Made by a program: the position numbers and the translations under genes | From: Chamaecrista fasciculata | Taxonomy: Eukaryota > Streptophyta > Magnoliopsida > Fabales > Fabaceae | Assembly: GCA_003254925.1 (NCBI GenBank) | Contig: QANZ01013102.1 | Location: 1-64,000 of the forward strand | DNA length: 64,000 nt | Direction of reading: 5' to 3' | The notes under the pieces: model-generated | The model's input: only the letters and a program-made list of their open reading frames with translations | What the model was told of the DNA's origin: nothing | Database searches by the model: none | Shown here: positions 1 to 12,699 of the stretch, one piece after another | Layout: each line of letters opens with the position of its first letter | How positions within the stretch are numbered: the first letter of the stretch is position 1

Positions 1-330
1 CTTAGTTTTAATTGCGTTTTAGTCCAAAATTTTTTTTTAAATTTCCTTCCGCTGCGCTCCCTCTGTGATTTCCCAACAAGAGAGAGAGAGAGACGAGAGA
101 GAGGACCGAGAGAGAGAGAGACGAGAGAGAAAAAAAGTTTGTGTGAAATAAAGTAAAATCCCTCAGTTGTTTCTTCTTTCTTACATTTTGATTCTATTAT
201 AGAGAAAAAATGTCCTTAATGCAAAAAAAGAAATCAAAACTTTTAGGAGTTAAAAATCAGTTTTGTCTTTTTTTTTAACGGAAAAATGGATGGAAAACGT
301 TTGAGGGACCAACTGTGTCAAATTTTGAAA

Positions 331-470
331 AACTGAAGGACTAATATGGAATGAAAAATAACTGAGGGACCAATTTGAAACACTAAGCATAACTGAAGGA
401 CCAATATGGAACGAAAAATAATTGAGGGACCAATTTAGAACATTAAGCATTACTAGGGGACCAAAATAGG
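331..470. repeat. 60-bp tandem repeat, about 2.3 copies
   Basis: Two units of exactly 60 bp (331-390 and 391-450) are followed by a partial third. Each contains the phrases gaaggaccaatatggaa and tgagggaccaattt, with few mismatches between units. The flanks from 1 to 330 and 471 to 584 hold GA-rich and AT-rich low-complexity DNA and no gene that I can see. The phrase 'ggaccaa' is typical of the fold-back elements found elsewhere in the window, so this may be an internally amplified piece of one. Confidence 0.75.
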
Positions 471-598
471 ACTTTGACCTAAAATTTTTATATTTATACA
501 TATAAATACATGTCGTATGTCATGAAATTTTAGGAATTTAAGTGCTAGTGTCTTTATATCTGTGTCATGTCTCGTATCCGCAATAATTCCAAGTATCT

Positions 599-805
599 AT
601 TTTTTTTTTTTGTAACAAAAAGTTTAGGTGAGTTGGACCCGGGGGCTCACCAAGGCCAGGGCAGGCCTTTAGGCTCTATGAGCGCTTAAAGAGGTACTTA
701 CAGATTGCCTACCAACAAAGTCTTCACATCGGCAGTGGGAATGGAACTCACGACCTTGTGGGTTATGAGTTGAATCCTCACCAACTGGGACAATTTTTGT
801 CGGCT
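599..805 (-). mobile_element. tRNA-derived SINE
   Basis: On the minus strand a tRNA-like head has an A-box-like CCAGTTGGTGAGG near 785 and a B-box-like GTGAGTTCCATTCC near 745. The element ends in an A-rich tail, seen as the T run near 600-612 on the plus strand. It is flanked by an imperfect 14-bp target duplication, aattccaagtatct (585-598) and aattcccaatatct (806-819). This is the expected layout of a plant pol III SINE moved by a LINE machinery. Confidence 0.65.
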
Positions 806-1089
806 AATTCCCAATATCTTTGATACCAAAGAAAGGCAAGTTGCATTATTTATAACAAAACGTTAAGTTGCAACTTAAAATTAACATTAACATTGAGAAA
901 ATAATAAGTACAGCTCAGTGTTTATTATTCTACGCATAATAAAAACGAAAAGAAATTTTGGGAATAGTTTGAATACTCAACAGCAATTGCGTCAGACACG
1001 TATCGGAAGGTGGAAACGGCAGATGGCAGACTTGTTTCGCTTCTTCTCTCGTCGTCGCTTTCTGGTTTCTAGAAACCCTTTTTAATATT

Positions 1090-2146
1090 TCAAAATTGCC
1101 AATGAAATTCAACGCTATTCAAAACTTCTCTCCTTTCCTTCCTCTGCTCTATTTCGTATTTATATTCATTCGCCTCAATGGTCAAACTCATACACTTCCT
1201 CATTCCTCAAAAATTTCAGGGGCTTCTAGTCAAAAAACGGAGGCACAAAAGCCAATCTACCTCCACTTTCTTCATTCACTTTCTCCTTTTCAATTCCCAC
1301 ACATTGCAAATTTCTCGGCTATCAACAGTTCAATACTAACCCTTCAAAAGCTAATTCCAATTGCCGATTCGCTTTCGAGTCTCTCGCTGCGGTAGGTGGC
1401 TTTGGATTCTTCATCACCTCCATTTTTTGTTTGTCTGGGGTTTCTGGTTTCTGGGTATTTGTTTGTTTTTAATTCTGGCATGTAATCTTCTGTTTTTTTT
1501 TTTAGTGGAGCAATTTGATTTGTAGCATTCACTAGTGTATTGAAATATGTGATTTATTTTTGAGTTAAGTTCTGATCAGAAATGGGCTAACTCTTTATAT
1601 TGGGGTTTTTAGCTGATATACGTTTCAAATCAGAACTAAGAGGTCGAGTTTTGGTTTGATTGAGTTATTTATTATAGATATAATTCATTGGGGGAGAAAA
1701 TACTGACAAACTGTTATATATTTTCTGAATGGAAATCTTGATTTTGTTATGGGTATACTTTGAAGAAACTCCACTGATTTTGCCTGAAAAATCCAGATTT
1801 ATGAGTGTTGGGATCAGAGAAAATGAGGGGATGAAAGGAGATATTTCTTTACCTTGTTTCAAAAGTTTTAAAATTTGAAGGATTGAAATAAGTTTTAGCA
1901 TTTTCATCCCCTGCATATTGATTTTCCTTCATTGGTCACATCCAATCCAGCCCCTTCAGTCAATCTTTTTTTTTTTTTTTTTTTTNTTTTTTTTTTTTTT
2001 TTTTATGGAACCTTCAGTCAATCATATTGTTTGAACGTTTATTATGTTTTTTCATTTTGTAAGACTTGTTGATTATATTACTTGAATGTTGTTGTATAAT
2101 ATGAGTTCTTTATTCTTAAGGTATCACTGTTGAATCTTACAAAGAG
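1090..2146 (+). promoter_or_regulatory. 5' leader and leader intron of the pEARLI4 gene
   Basis: The pyrimidine-rich stretch from about 1096 reads like a transcribed leader. A good donor (G|GTAGGT, exon end 1391) and an acceptor at 2120 (ttcttaag) would remove a 729-bp leader intron, leaving 26 nt before the ATG at 2147. The intron contains a T run broken by a single N at 1986, which may be a sequencing join. The transcription start itself cannot be placed. Confidence 0.5.
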
Positions 2147-4748
2147 ATGGCTCAGAAAGGAAGAGTTAACCCAAATTGTGTATATGCATCTAATCCTTAC
2201 CATGAATGTGCCGAAGCTTGCCTGACAAAGATCAAGGATGGCAAGCCGCGAAAAACCAAGAAGAGTGCAGGTTAATGATACTCCATGCTTAGATTTAGCC
2301 TCCTTTTTTTTTGGTTAGAAATAACAAGTACTAACTGGATATCTGGTTTCCCTTTTTATGGAGTAAACTTTTTTTTTAGTCTCTGAATTTGTCTCAAAAC
2401 TGCGATTTAATCACTCGATAACTTGTTAGTCCTTGAGATTTTTTTTACCAACGTTAACTATGTAGTCCCTAAAACGTCATCTGTAGGGATTAAATAGTTG
2501 ATATTTATAGAAAAAAAAAACCGCTGACTAAAAAGTGCAATTCTAATATTTAAGGACTAAAATGTAAGTTTTCTCCCTTTTTAGGTCATAAAACACTTAT
2601 AAGAGTTCTATGAAGAGCACTTTATATATATTGTTATTCTCTGTCTCTTTCTCTTATTGATTGTGTGCTTCTCTGTCTGTATCTTTATATGTGTTTTCAT
2701 TTGGATTTATGAAATACTTGGTACTCCACTTGAAATTGTGGATGTCTGGATGATTTATTGAATATCTCATAATATCTGTTGAATTAAACACAACAGAGTG
2801 ATGCTTTAAACTTAACCCAAAAGTATTCAAGATTGCTTGATTCTTGGGGCATTATATATAGATATCCATCTCTCTTAACTCATGTAAAATCTTTATCTTT
2901 CTTTTCAAAGGTTACCGTGTAACAAATGGTGAGGTTGGCAAAAAGACCAATGAAGACAAGCGGAGAAACTCAGCTTGCCCTAAAGCATCTAATCCTTATC
3001 ATGAATGTGGTGACCATTGCAATGGGATGTCAACCGCCAATTCAGGTTTTGCTTGTTTTTCTGCCTTCTGTTAAAAAATACCAGGGGCTTTCGTTTCTGT
3101 AAAGAATTTCATATTTGTATCTTGATAGTGCATATCTTCTTACCGAAAGCCTCATGGTTTTGAGGAATGAGAGTCCTCACAAAGTATTGACTTTAATTTT
3201 TTTTCTGGTTTGAGAGTGAAAAATTACCTGAGGTGTCATTAAATATTTTCAAATATAACATCCTTGAATTTGGGATTTCATTTGACCATTTCATGGAAAT
3301 GGATTAGTCTTTGTTGACAATGTTTTACTATCCACTTTTTTATTTTTGGGTACAAGTTTTACTATCCACTTTGTTCATATGGACTGTGACTCAGCTTGTG
3401 ATTGGTTTGATGAGATCTCAAGCATGTACTCAATGTTCACATGTCTCTTATTGTTATTACTGGAAAGCATAATTTTTGAAAAAGTTTTTGCGTAATTTGT
3501 AGTGAGTTTTGTCTGATAATTTATTTCACTCATTTAGATTTGGTAATTGGAGGTGATTCATCCATTGCCGATGTAACGAGAAAACTTTCATGTATGATGA
3601 TTATTAGTTGCTGATTCCAGCCCATTTTAATTGCAGGTGCCACCAAGTTTGTTAGGAGAAAGAAGCCAGAACCTCCTGTTCTTGACAGCGTTCCTGCCTC
3701 AAAAATCGGTGCTATTTATTTATCTGACGCTTCATCACCATTATCACATTTATCTGAAAAGAATGAGGCAGAAATAGAAAGCAACACTAAGCCAGTTTCT
3801 GGAGGACTGCATAGCGAAGAGATCATGGTAGGAGCCGTCATACTCTTAAAACACGCACAAGTTTTTTCATTTTTTTTTTTCTTTTCTTTATGGCTAATAC
3901 AGCAAAGCTGATGTGAAAAACATAAGCTAACTTCATTTCTTGCATTTATATTTGTTTGGCAGCCTGCCTACCACAAGGACATTCCAAAGGATTTTACTAA
4001 GCACCTTGCCAACCCGAAAGACACAAACCAAGAGGAAAAGAATGGTTCTCACAAAGTTTTTCCCATCACCTATGCTGATGACACGGGAGGCTTTACTCCT
4101 TCAAACGGTGGATCCATGGATTCTAGTGATCCCCACAGCAATGAATATAGCGATGAGGATGACATTGCATCAGTGGTTTCTGAAAGCCGTGTTTCCATTG
4201 GAAGGTATCATGTGAAAGAAAGCTTTGCTCCGATCCTGCGATCTATCTTCAACAAGTACGGGGATATCGGAGAAAACTGTCATTTGGAATCAGTTGCCAT
4301 GCGCTCCTATTATGTGGAGTGTGTATGCTTTGTGGTCCAAGAGCTACAAGCCATCTCAACAATGGAGTTCACAAAGTCTAAACTCAAGGAACTCTTAGCA
4401 ATCCTCAAGGATGTCGAGTCTGCTGAAGTCCGGGTCACCTGGCTCCATAGCATACTCGAAGAAGTTGCCGAAAACATGGAACTCATCAATAAGCGCCACA
4501 AGGCGGAAATCGAAAAAGCCAACTGCGATGATGAAGCAGAATCTCTGAAGAAGGAGCTGGAGTTAGACTTGGAAGCTTTGGCTCAGAAAGAACAAGAAGT
4601 TGCCAATGTTAAAGCACGAATCTTGGACACCCAAGATCGTCTGAAGGAGCTCGAGCTGAAGTCTTCAGAACTCGAAAAGACCATGATATCCATTAAGGCT
4701 GAGGTTGGTAAATTGGATAGTAAATCCTTGTTAGACGAGCTATTGTAG
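2147..4748 (+). CDS. pEARLI4 (phospholipase-like) domain protein
   Basis: Coding exons are 2147-2270, 2911-3045, 3637-3827 and 3963-4748; all introns are GT-AG and the phases agree, giving 411 aa. The N-terminal third carries two copies of a Cys motif, C-x3-SNPYHEC-x3-C, the first starting at residue 12 and the second in exon 2. The middle is Ser/Asp-rich and probably disordered. The C-terminal half matches the plant pEARLI4 domain: a conserved block from SRVSIGRYHVKESFAP onward, then a long Glu/Lys-rich coiled coil reaching the stop. The family is named after an aluminium-induced Arabidopsis cDNA. 'Phospholipase-like' is only a database label, and I see no catalytic motif. The duplicated Cys motif could bind metal, which is inference. 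Exon 4 alone encodes the whole domain. The gene is isolated, with transposons downstream. Confidence 0.9.
2360..2580. repeat. Fold-back repeat in pEARLI4 intron
   Basis: The intron between coding exons 1 and 2 holds an AT-rich segment whose two ends are imperfect complements. A 'tttttttagtctctgaatttg' type start near 2370 faces a 'taaggactaaaatgtaag' end near 2565. It resembles the 'ggaccaa/ttggtcc' fold-back MITEs elsewhere in the window. I could not find a clear target duplication. Confidence 0.4.
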
Positions 4749-6235
4749 TAACTAGTACTACTGCAATTTTTCGTCTTTGAAATGCCTTAAAGTTTAACCT
4801 AATAGAATAGTGGCTGAATAAAATGCATGTGTAAGTTACATGTATAAGCAAAGGTTTAAGAACCTTAAGTATAACTAGCTATAGGCATATGCATCCTTTA
4901 CCATTTGTTCTTGGATTTCTTTTGTTATTTTCCCGGCAATATGGGGCTAATGGCTTTGTAGTTATTAGTAATTACTTAGAACTTTGTTGTTTTTTTTTTT
5001 TTGTTTTTTTTAAATTATACATGGTGTATCATTGCTTACCCGGACTTTCTATACTGTTGTAAATCTTATACTTTTTGGTTTTATTTTGAACTGTGTTAAA
5101 AACTGTGTACCGTTTGTGTGAATCTTAAATTCTCTTTCTCCATGTCATGATATGCTTCTGATAAACATTTGGCAAAAGTATCATTTTTCTCCTTAAATTT
5201 TACATTAATTTTCAATTTTGAGATAAAATAGATGCATTTGCTTTAACCTTTTTCTTTTTGGCATGATATTCAAAAGTCCAGAATAATTAATTAGCACTTG
5301 AAAAAATGGTTGGCAAGAGTTCTTTACTTACAAAAATTAATTGTGATATTAAATTTAACATTAATTAAATTGAATTGTAAGTTATTGTTATATGAAGACT
5401 AGTGGTCTAAGAAAGCCTCATTTAAAAAGGACAAGGCAATTTAGCCTAGCCATTAAACAAATGAGCTTCAGACCACACAAAAAATGAAAAAGTCATAGGC
5501 ACACCAATTTTCAAGAACTCTATTAAAAGAGATTCGACTGTCTAGAAATTCAACTCAATTGTGGACTTTTTTTTTTATTTTTTTTTTGTTTACACCCAAC
5601 AATATCCAAAGCAGTGTCATTTTTTTCAATATTTTTTCTGCTTTCTCCCAACCAAAACGTACCATTCACTCTTTCTTGGACGAAAGTGTGTTCATTGCAT
5701 ATAAAAGTCTACATTAAGAAGATATTGCAAGATTTTTTTTAAAAATAAAAGAAACTATACAAGCTTGCTTTTCTAAAGAGAAAAACAATTACAACGAAAA
5801 CAAATTATATTAAGGAGCAACACACCAACTACACTACAAAAAAAAAATTTACATATCGTGGTAAAAATACATAAAAGAAAATTTTAAGATTTAAATGATA
5901 TTCATAAGAGGTAACATACTTCTCAATTTTAATCTAAAGGGGCTTAGATGAATATTAGATGCCCGGGAGATAAATCTTCACAAATGTCATACTCTCTTAC
6001 CTTCAAATAGAGAAAATGTTCTCCAATAAAAAAAAAAAAAAAGAGAGATAAATACTTTCAATGCTTAAAGAAAAAATTTCTTACCTCTTAAAAACATAGA
6101 GGAGAGCGTAAGGATGATCCTAGGAAGAGTATGCGTAAGTTATGATTCCCAGACCTAGAGACTTAATAAGTATCAAAATCAATCTTTATATTTGGATCCA
6201 ACGAATAGTAAGTATTTACTCACTAATAGCTCCTT
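4749..6235. other. AT-rich intergenic DNA
   Basis: This is the 3' flank of the pEARLI4 gene followed by AT-rich spacer. Near 5175-5240 there is a fragment resembling one end of the 'caaaagta...tttcgtcc' fold-back family. A CACTACAAAAAA motif near 5832 resembles a CACTA transposon tip, but no partner end is visible. I see no gene, and open frames here lack coding character. Confidence 0.6.
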
Positions 6236-6243
6236 TAGATTTT

Positions 6244-6686
6244 GGTCAAAGTGCACTTTTGGTCCCATAACTTTTACTCAGGTTTCAGTTTGGTCCCATT
6301 ACTTTTTTTGTTGCACTTTTGGTCCCATATCTTTGCAAAAAGTTGCAGATTTGGTCCCGTATCACTTTTGGTCCCATATCTTTTGGTCATGTTGCAGAAT
6401 TGGTCCCATATCTTTGCAAAAAGTTTCACCGCCAGTCCCACTTGATCCAAATATATGAAACCAATTTTGCACCTGACCCAAAGATATGGGACCGACTTTG
6501 CAACTTGACTAAAAAATATAGGACCAATTATGTAACATGAACCAAAGATATGGGACCAAAAATGTAACACAGGACCAAATCTGCAACTTGAGTAAAAGAT
6601 ATGGGACCAAAAGTGCAACAAAAAAAGTTATGGGACCAAATTGAAACCTTAGCCAAAGTTATGGGACTAAAAGTGCACTTAGACCG
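6244..6686. mobile_element. Fold-back MITE, family A copy 1
   Basis: This 443-bp element has complementary ends: GGTCAAAGTGCACTTTTGG on the left and the matching CAAAAGTGCACTTAGACC type end on the right. Both arms contain many copies of TGGTCCCATA or its complement. The element is flanked by an exact 8-bp duplication, TAGATTTT (6236-6243 and 6687-6694). It has no coding capacity; the open frames across it come from the repeated motif. Related copies lie at 42659-43081 and 61814-62204. The superfamily is unsure: 8-9 bp duplications and long terminal repeats suit a Mutator-like or hAT-like MITE. Confidence 0.75.
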
Positions 6687-6694
6687 TAGATTTT

Positions 6695-7393
6695 TAAGAG
6701 TTATCTACTTTATCATTTTGTCACAGTGGGTTACAAGACATTAATTGGGTTCAGTGAGTAATTATTTACTATCATTTTTTAATAGTAATCTACATATATT
6801 ATGTAGAATTATGGGTCTCAAATTTAATATTACATGAGTGGTAATAAGTTTTATCAATGCAGCTTTGTTAATTTAGGATAATTTTATAATTTTTAAAGAG
6901 TATGGGGTAAAATTTTATTTTTTACTAATTTATATTGATGCTCATGTTAGTAGAGATTGTACCAAGTTACTAATTATATGGATGCAACTTGTAGACTAAT
7001 CCAACTCCATAACCAAATGAGAGTAGAATTATTTCTAGTCTTAAATAGCAAAGAGATCGATAGACATGACAATTTTTTCTCCACATAGGATCTCCATGGA
7101 TATTGCCTAGCAGGAATCTCCACATGTGAGGGAAATTTTTTGTAGTAACGAGAATGGAAAAAAATTTTACCTCAAAGGTAGATAACATGGACGGGGAGCA
7201 TGCCTCTAATCTTGTGGGGTCCCCGTCTTCGAAGAAAATTATATATAAACACTACAAGAAAAACTCTGATTAGAGACGAAATTTCCCATCCCTAAATCAT
7301 GAAAATCCATCTCTAATTAAACTGATGCTATTGTCTTTTTATTTATTTTTCACTATAGACTAATTGACTAACATTTTCTCTCCAAAAATATCT
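6695..7393. other. Intergenic DNA with one CACTA-type end
   Basis: No gene is recognisable. At 7250 the sequence begins CACTACAAGAAAAACTCTG, the signature tip of En/Spm (CACTA) transposons, followed by short repeats around 'agagacgaaatttccc'. The opposite tip (ending CTTGTAGTG) is not visible nearby, so this is an orphan or truncated end. Confidence 0.45.
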
Positions 7394-7401
7394 CTTCAAA
7401 T

Positions 7402-10400
7402 TAGAGTTGGCAAATTGGGCTTGGCCCGTTGAGTTGGCCCAATAGCCCAAAAAAATAACAGATTTGGGCTGAGAATTTTGGCCCATTTTGAAAAACGGGT
7501 TGGTCTGACCCGGCCCGATCACAAAACAGGCCAAAACGGATTGGGCCGGGTTGGACATGGGCCAGCCCATTTTTTCTTTAATTAAAAATTTTAAAATTCT
7601 CAATTTTTTCACAAAATGAAAATCCCTAATTTCTCGATCAGTTACCAGAAAAGCCCTCTACTCGAGCTTCTTCTGCAGCTCTTGTTTACAAGCTTGTTGT
7701 TCCTAAGCCTGATACGATCCTCGGGAAGCCGTTGGAAGATGTGAGACGATTTTACACGATTGATTCGGCGGTGGGCGGAGAAACACAATTCAGATTCTCT
7801 TTTCATCGCGCATTGCCATTTCTTCCTTTGATACTTTGTTCGGTATTATCGTCGTCGTTTCAATTTCTGGTGCGTTTTCTCATTATGATCATCATCGCCT
7901 TCCTTTGTTATTCTTTGGAAAGGGTGTAGATGGAATTGAAAGAGCTGCATGTATTGGTTGTAAACAAGAGTTTAAATGTGGTTCATCTTATGGAACTTCT
8001 CATTTGCATCGTCATATTGCATCTTGCATTATTTGGAAAAATCATGATATTGATCAGATGTTAATCAATCAAGAAGGGAAATTGAGGAGTAAAAAAATTG
8101 ATCAAGCTATATCTCATGAGATGTGTGCACATGCTATCATTGAGCATGATTTGCCTTATTCTTATGTTAAATATGGTAAAGTTGTAAAGTGGGCTAAATA
8201 TTTGAATCTTGACTTGATAATGCCAAGTAGGAATACAATTGTCGCTGAAGTACAAAAGTTTTATGAGAAAGAAAAGGAGAAGCTGAAAAAAGTTATGGCT
8301 AACATCTCCAATCGAGTTTGTTTAACATCTGATGAGTGGACTGCATGTACATCTCAAGGTTATATATGTTTAACAGTCCATTTTGTTGATGATAATTGGA
8401 AGTTAAATAGTAATATTATGAAAGAATGGGGTTAGAGAAAAAGGTGTTTTTGCTTACATTGGATAATGCTCTTGTTAATGATAACATGCAAGACATCCTG
8501 AAAAGTCAGCTGAATATGGATAATTCTTTGCTTTGTGATGGTCAATATTTTCATATTCGATGTTGTGCACATATTTTAAATCTTATTGTGCAAGAAGGAA
8601 TGAAAGCATCTAAGGAAGCATTGCACAAAATTAGAGATAGTGTAAAATATGTGAAATCATCGGATATAAAGATGAAAAAGTTTGAACAATGTGTTCGTGA
8701 AAATGGAGGAGTTGACACAAAGCTTGGTCTACGGCAAGATGTATCAACTAGATGGAATTCTACTTATTTGATGCTTGAGAGTGTACTTCACTATCTAAAA
8801 GCTTTTAGTCGCCTTCAATTAATTGATAAGCATTATCAATGGAATCCATCAATTGATGAATGAAAGAGAGAAAAGAAAATGGGTGCATTTTTGGAGCCAT
8901 TCTATGAGATAACAAATTTGATTTCAGAAATAAGTTATCCAACATCCAATTTGTACTTTCATCAAGTATGGAAGATTGAATGCATATTGAAGTCAAATTT
9001 GATTTGTGAAGATAAGGTTATAAGGGATATGACTCATAAGATGAAAGGAAAGTTCGATAAATATTGGCATGAGTATAGTTTTTACTCGCTTTTGGGGTTG
9101 TTCTTGATCCTCGCGCAAAGTTAGAGTTTTTGAAATATTGTTACTCTGGAGTTGATCCACAGTGAGGAAAAAGTCCAACTTGTGAAGAGAAAGCTCTATG
9201 AACTTTATAGGCAATATGAGAAGAAAAATGAAGAGTCAAGTTCTTCTCAATCATCCATTCCTTCAAGTTTAAACGCTCCTATTATTGGAGGAGGAAATCC
9301 AATCAAGAAGAGTAGAAAAAATTTTTGTGTAAGTTTCTATCCATGTTTTATATTTTTGTTAATTAATTTATTATTTTTGTTAACTCATTTGTGTATAACT
9401 TGTTTTAATTTTGTTTTTTTTTTTGTAGGGTTTTAGAAAGTATAAGAGTCAATCTAATTCTAATGGTGTAAAATCTGAACTTGACCAATATTTGGATGAG
9501 GATACATATGACTCGAATTTCTATGAGATTTAGATGTGTTACAATACTGGAAAAATGCGGAAAAGCATTTTCCAACTTTATCGATTATGGCTCGGGATGT
9601 TTTAAGTATACCAATAACTACAATGGCTTCAGAGGGTGCATTTAGCATTGGTTCACGGGTTCTCACCAAATATAGAAGTTCTATCCTGCCTAAAAAAGTT
9701 CAAATGCTCATTTGTACAAGGAATTGGTTACATGGCTTCAAATTGAAAACAAATGGTGTTAATTTATTTTTAACATTTACTTTTTTGTTTGATTTTATTA
9801 ACTCTAATTTATATCAGTAACTTTTGCCATGATTTTAATTTGCAGATGATGAAGATGACTCTTGTGATGAAACTGACTCACCAATACCATTAGATGATTC
9901 GTAATGTTGAGTCCTATATGGTGGTTGAGAAACAATTGATTGAAGCCTGATTTTTTTTTTGGTCATATATGAACATTTACTAGGCTGCTAATGTTCATAT
10001 ATGTATTAGAACATGTTTTATGTTTTCCTTCAATCATTACAAATTATTAATTTGAACTCAAAACAGTCAATTGTGTGATTTTGTTAACATAAATCTCCCA
10101 AAGATAATTGAATGCCTTTACCTTTTCTGATTCTGGGAATAGCAACGTTGCTTATATTTTGACCAAAAATGAGATCCTATAATTGCAGTTGGTTTAGACA
10201 AGTGAAAACTTTATTCTGTGCAAATCCAGTGAAGTTAGCCAATCCATTATTCAACCCATTGTAAGTTATTTACAGAATCTGAAATGAAAGCCGTTTTTGT
10301 CTATTGCAATTGTGAATTGTGGCTTTAGACTAGTGTTCGTAAGTTTTTTTTTTGTGTAAGAAGGCTTTTTTCTTGTCTTATTTTATTTTATTTTTCTTGA

Positions 10401-11044
10401 ATCTGGGGTTGACCTGCAAATTTAGATCAGCTTTCAAAGAAATATTTCTTCAGAGGTTTTGAGAATCTAAGTAGGGAAAGTAAGGTTCTATGTTCTATAT
10501 TTCTCGTGACATTTCAAGTTCTTAAGTCTGTTGTTTCCACTTCAGTGAGAGTTGGCTCTTTCCCATATTTTGGGTGCTCCGTTAATTTTGGCTATTACTT
10601 ATTTTTATGGTTCTTAGTTATCTGATACAAAGCATTGATGTATTGAGGTGATTGTCTTTGTTTAGTTGCTTTCATTGTAAGGCTCCCTGATCCTAATAGT
10701 AGAAGTTCTACTAATATCAGAAAAGATTATCTTTAAATTTATTTTTGATAATTGTTTATCCTTTCTTGATTCTTTATATACAATTATGTACATCTTAGCT
10801 ACCTACTGTACAGAAATATTTCTGATTTAGAATTTGGGGGTACTGGTAAAAGAAAACACCATGTTAATTGCTAGAATGCGGCCTGCACAGGATTGACAAA
10901 TCATTTTCCCTTCACCATAGTTGGAGTTGCTTAAAAATGGGCCCGTAAAGGGTTGGGCCAGCCTGGCCCAGCCCTTACAATTACGGGCCACTCTGGGCTT
11001 GGGCCGGGTCAGGCTGGTCGGACCGACCCGTTTTTCCAGCTCTA
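7402..11044 (+). mobile_element. Autonomous-type hAT transposon, inactivated
   Basis: The 3643-bp element has imperfect terminal inverted repeats, TAGAGTTGGCAAA at the left and the complement of TAGAGCTGGAAAA at the right. It is flanked by an exact 8-bp target duplication, CTTCAAAT (7394-7401 and 11045-11052). Both ends are rich in GGCCC/GGGCC motifs, which are hAT-type subterminal repeats. The interior encodes a decayed BED/hAT transposase on the plus strand. About 1.1 kb of non-coding DNA lies between the last coding exon and the right end. A deleted relative with the same ends, inverted, lies at 57634-58309. Confidence 0.93.
7836..9904 (+). pseudogene. hAT transposase pseudogene (BED finger, RNase H-like core, C-terminal dimerisation domain)
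   Basis: Domains appear in the usual order for plant hAT transposases. A BED-type zinc finger (C-x2-C ... H-x4-H, near 7955-8020) comes first. The DUF4413-like core follows, with RCCAHILNLIV and STRWNSTYLML motifs (8560-8790), and the C-terminal hAT dimerisation motif [15 protein letters not shown] lies near 9590-9630. The last exon probably starts at 9846 and ends at a TAA at 9902-9904, with an acidic tail. At least five lesions break the frame: about 66 bp is missing around 8415; a 1-nt deletion lies near 8420; TGA replaces the expected Trp codon at 8861-8863; and frameshifts occur near 9085-9095, 9150 and 9530. It cannot encode an active enzyme as it stands. The N-terminal start is unclear. 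Confidence 0.9.
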
Positions 11045-11052
11045 CTTCAAAT

Positions 11053-11990
11053 ATATCATATAAAAAATACTAATAAATACATATTTATAATAATATTCAT
11101 TATATAGTTACAAACTTACAAGAAACCCACACTTTCTAATACGAAATTGGGATTCTTATAACAATGGGAATTTCGAAAATTCATATTTGTTTTTACATTT
11201 TCTATAGTTCAGATTTACTAATGAAGAGCATGTGTTTGAGATGCTTAATACTTTTTTTAACTTTAGTATATTTGTTAACTTGATAATGTAGTTATTAGTC
11301 TCTGTTTGTTTCAGCATTATAGTACTTTAACCCTTTTTCTTTTATGATTTTCTTATTCATCATTTTGTTTTGAGTATTTGTTTCCTTAATATTCTGTTTT
11401 TTTGAGTGACATTGGCTTGGTAATGGAGTTATCAGTATATGTTTTGAGTAGTTATTCTGTCTATAATCTCTAGCTATGATTTTTAATATTCCAAAGAGTA
11501 AACTATTCTTTGATACACTTATTTATCAGTTTTGGTATTTTATGTTTTCTGTAATAATTTGGTTGGTCACACAATGCATTGAATTCAAGTTGGGTGTGAG
11601 AGTACTCACTTCTTTTCAAAGTCATAGGCTCTATCAAAGTACATCAACTTGTAGCTTAAACATTTTAAAAGTCAGTAGTTCTGTTTCATTCAACTTCTAC
11701 AAGTGCATTTGAATCATGTTGAAAACGATGTATAACCTAGGTTCCTCTTGAATTTTCCTACAACTTGATAAATTTCTATCTTCATGCCTAACTTCTCTTT
11801 CTTTTTTATTGTTATTATGAATTGAATCATTGCAGGTTGATCATAAATTTACAATTTAAAGGAAGTCTTTGTCCAAGATATAAAGCATTGTAAGATACTT
11901 ATTTTAGTATGGTGTATTCAATTAATGGCATATGATCATAACACTATGTATCCTTTCTCTCATATAATACACGAGTTTACTTGGCCATAT
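11053..11990. other. AT-rich spacer without recognisable features
   Basis: This stretch follows the hAT right-hand target duplication. It contains only AT-rich spacer and short open frames with no recognisable motif. I see no repeat structure I can name. Confidence 0.5.
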
Positions 11991-12429
11991 TCATCTCCAT
12001 AATTCAAGGAGAGCTGGCATCCATGAGGGCCTCCCACCAAAAGGAGATGGCTACCCACTACTAAGAGATGTAAGCACTAGCACATCGACTTAGCATTACT
12101 TTGTCACCTGTCAACATATATAGGGGGCATAATAACCGCCCATGTGATCCCCCTACTAAGGAGCTGCTATAGTTGTGACCTTCAAAGCTATCTTCACCAC
12201 CATGGGCACTTCTTTCAACAATAGATCATTAAGTTCAAGCAGCTTATTTAATTTTTATATTTTACATTTAATTTAACATTTTATATATAATTTTTTAAAT
12301 TTAATTAATTATATTTTTTATAATCATTTTTTTTTGTTATTTTATATTTAATTTTTTTTTATATTAATTAAAAAACAATTTTAAAATATAAATCAATAAT
12401 AATTTCATTTATTTATTTTAGTGGACAGA

Positions 12430-12595
12430 TACTAAATATCGAGTACCCGTCAGATACCAGATATCGAATAAAGTACGAGTACGAATATTAATTTATTGGA
12501 TACGGGTAGGGTATAAATATTGCTTAGGATAAGCAGATACGAATACGGATGCATAGTGGCAAAACTATCGAGTACCATACCCATTGCCATCCCTA
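12430..12595. mobile_element. Right-hand end of a second hAT-like element
   Basis: The segment has repeated GAGTACCCG / GGATACGGGTAGGG motifs and ends CCCATTGCCATCCCTA at about 12595. The complement, TAGGGATGGCAATGGG, is a common hAT terminal repeat in plants. No matching left end is found upstream, so it is truncated. The preceding 190 bp is extremely AT-rich. Confidence 0.5.
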
Positions 12596-12699
12596 GGCAT
12601 ATATGTCGACTAAGGGTACGGTGTCCGCGTAGTGCATATTTAGCAACCAATCCTACCTTAGTATATGGTTCAAGATGTCCATCAAAATCACACCCTAGA

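Noticed and set aside
6192..6621. Overlapping open frames on both strands with WSH/GPI repeats
   Set aside because: They are produced by the repeated TGGTCCCATA motif of a fold-back MITE and have no independent coding evidence.
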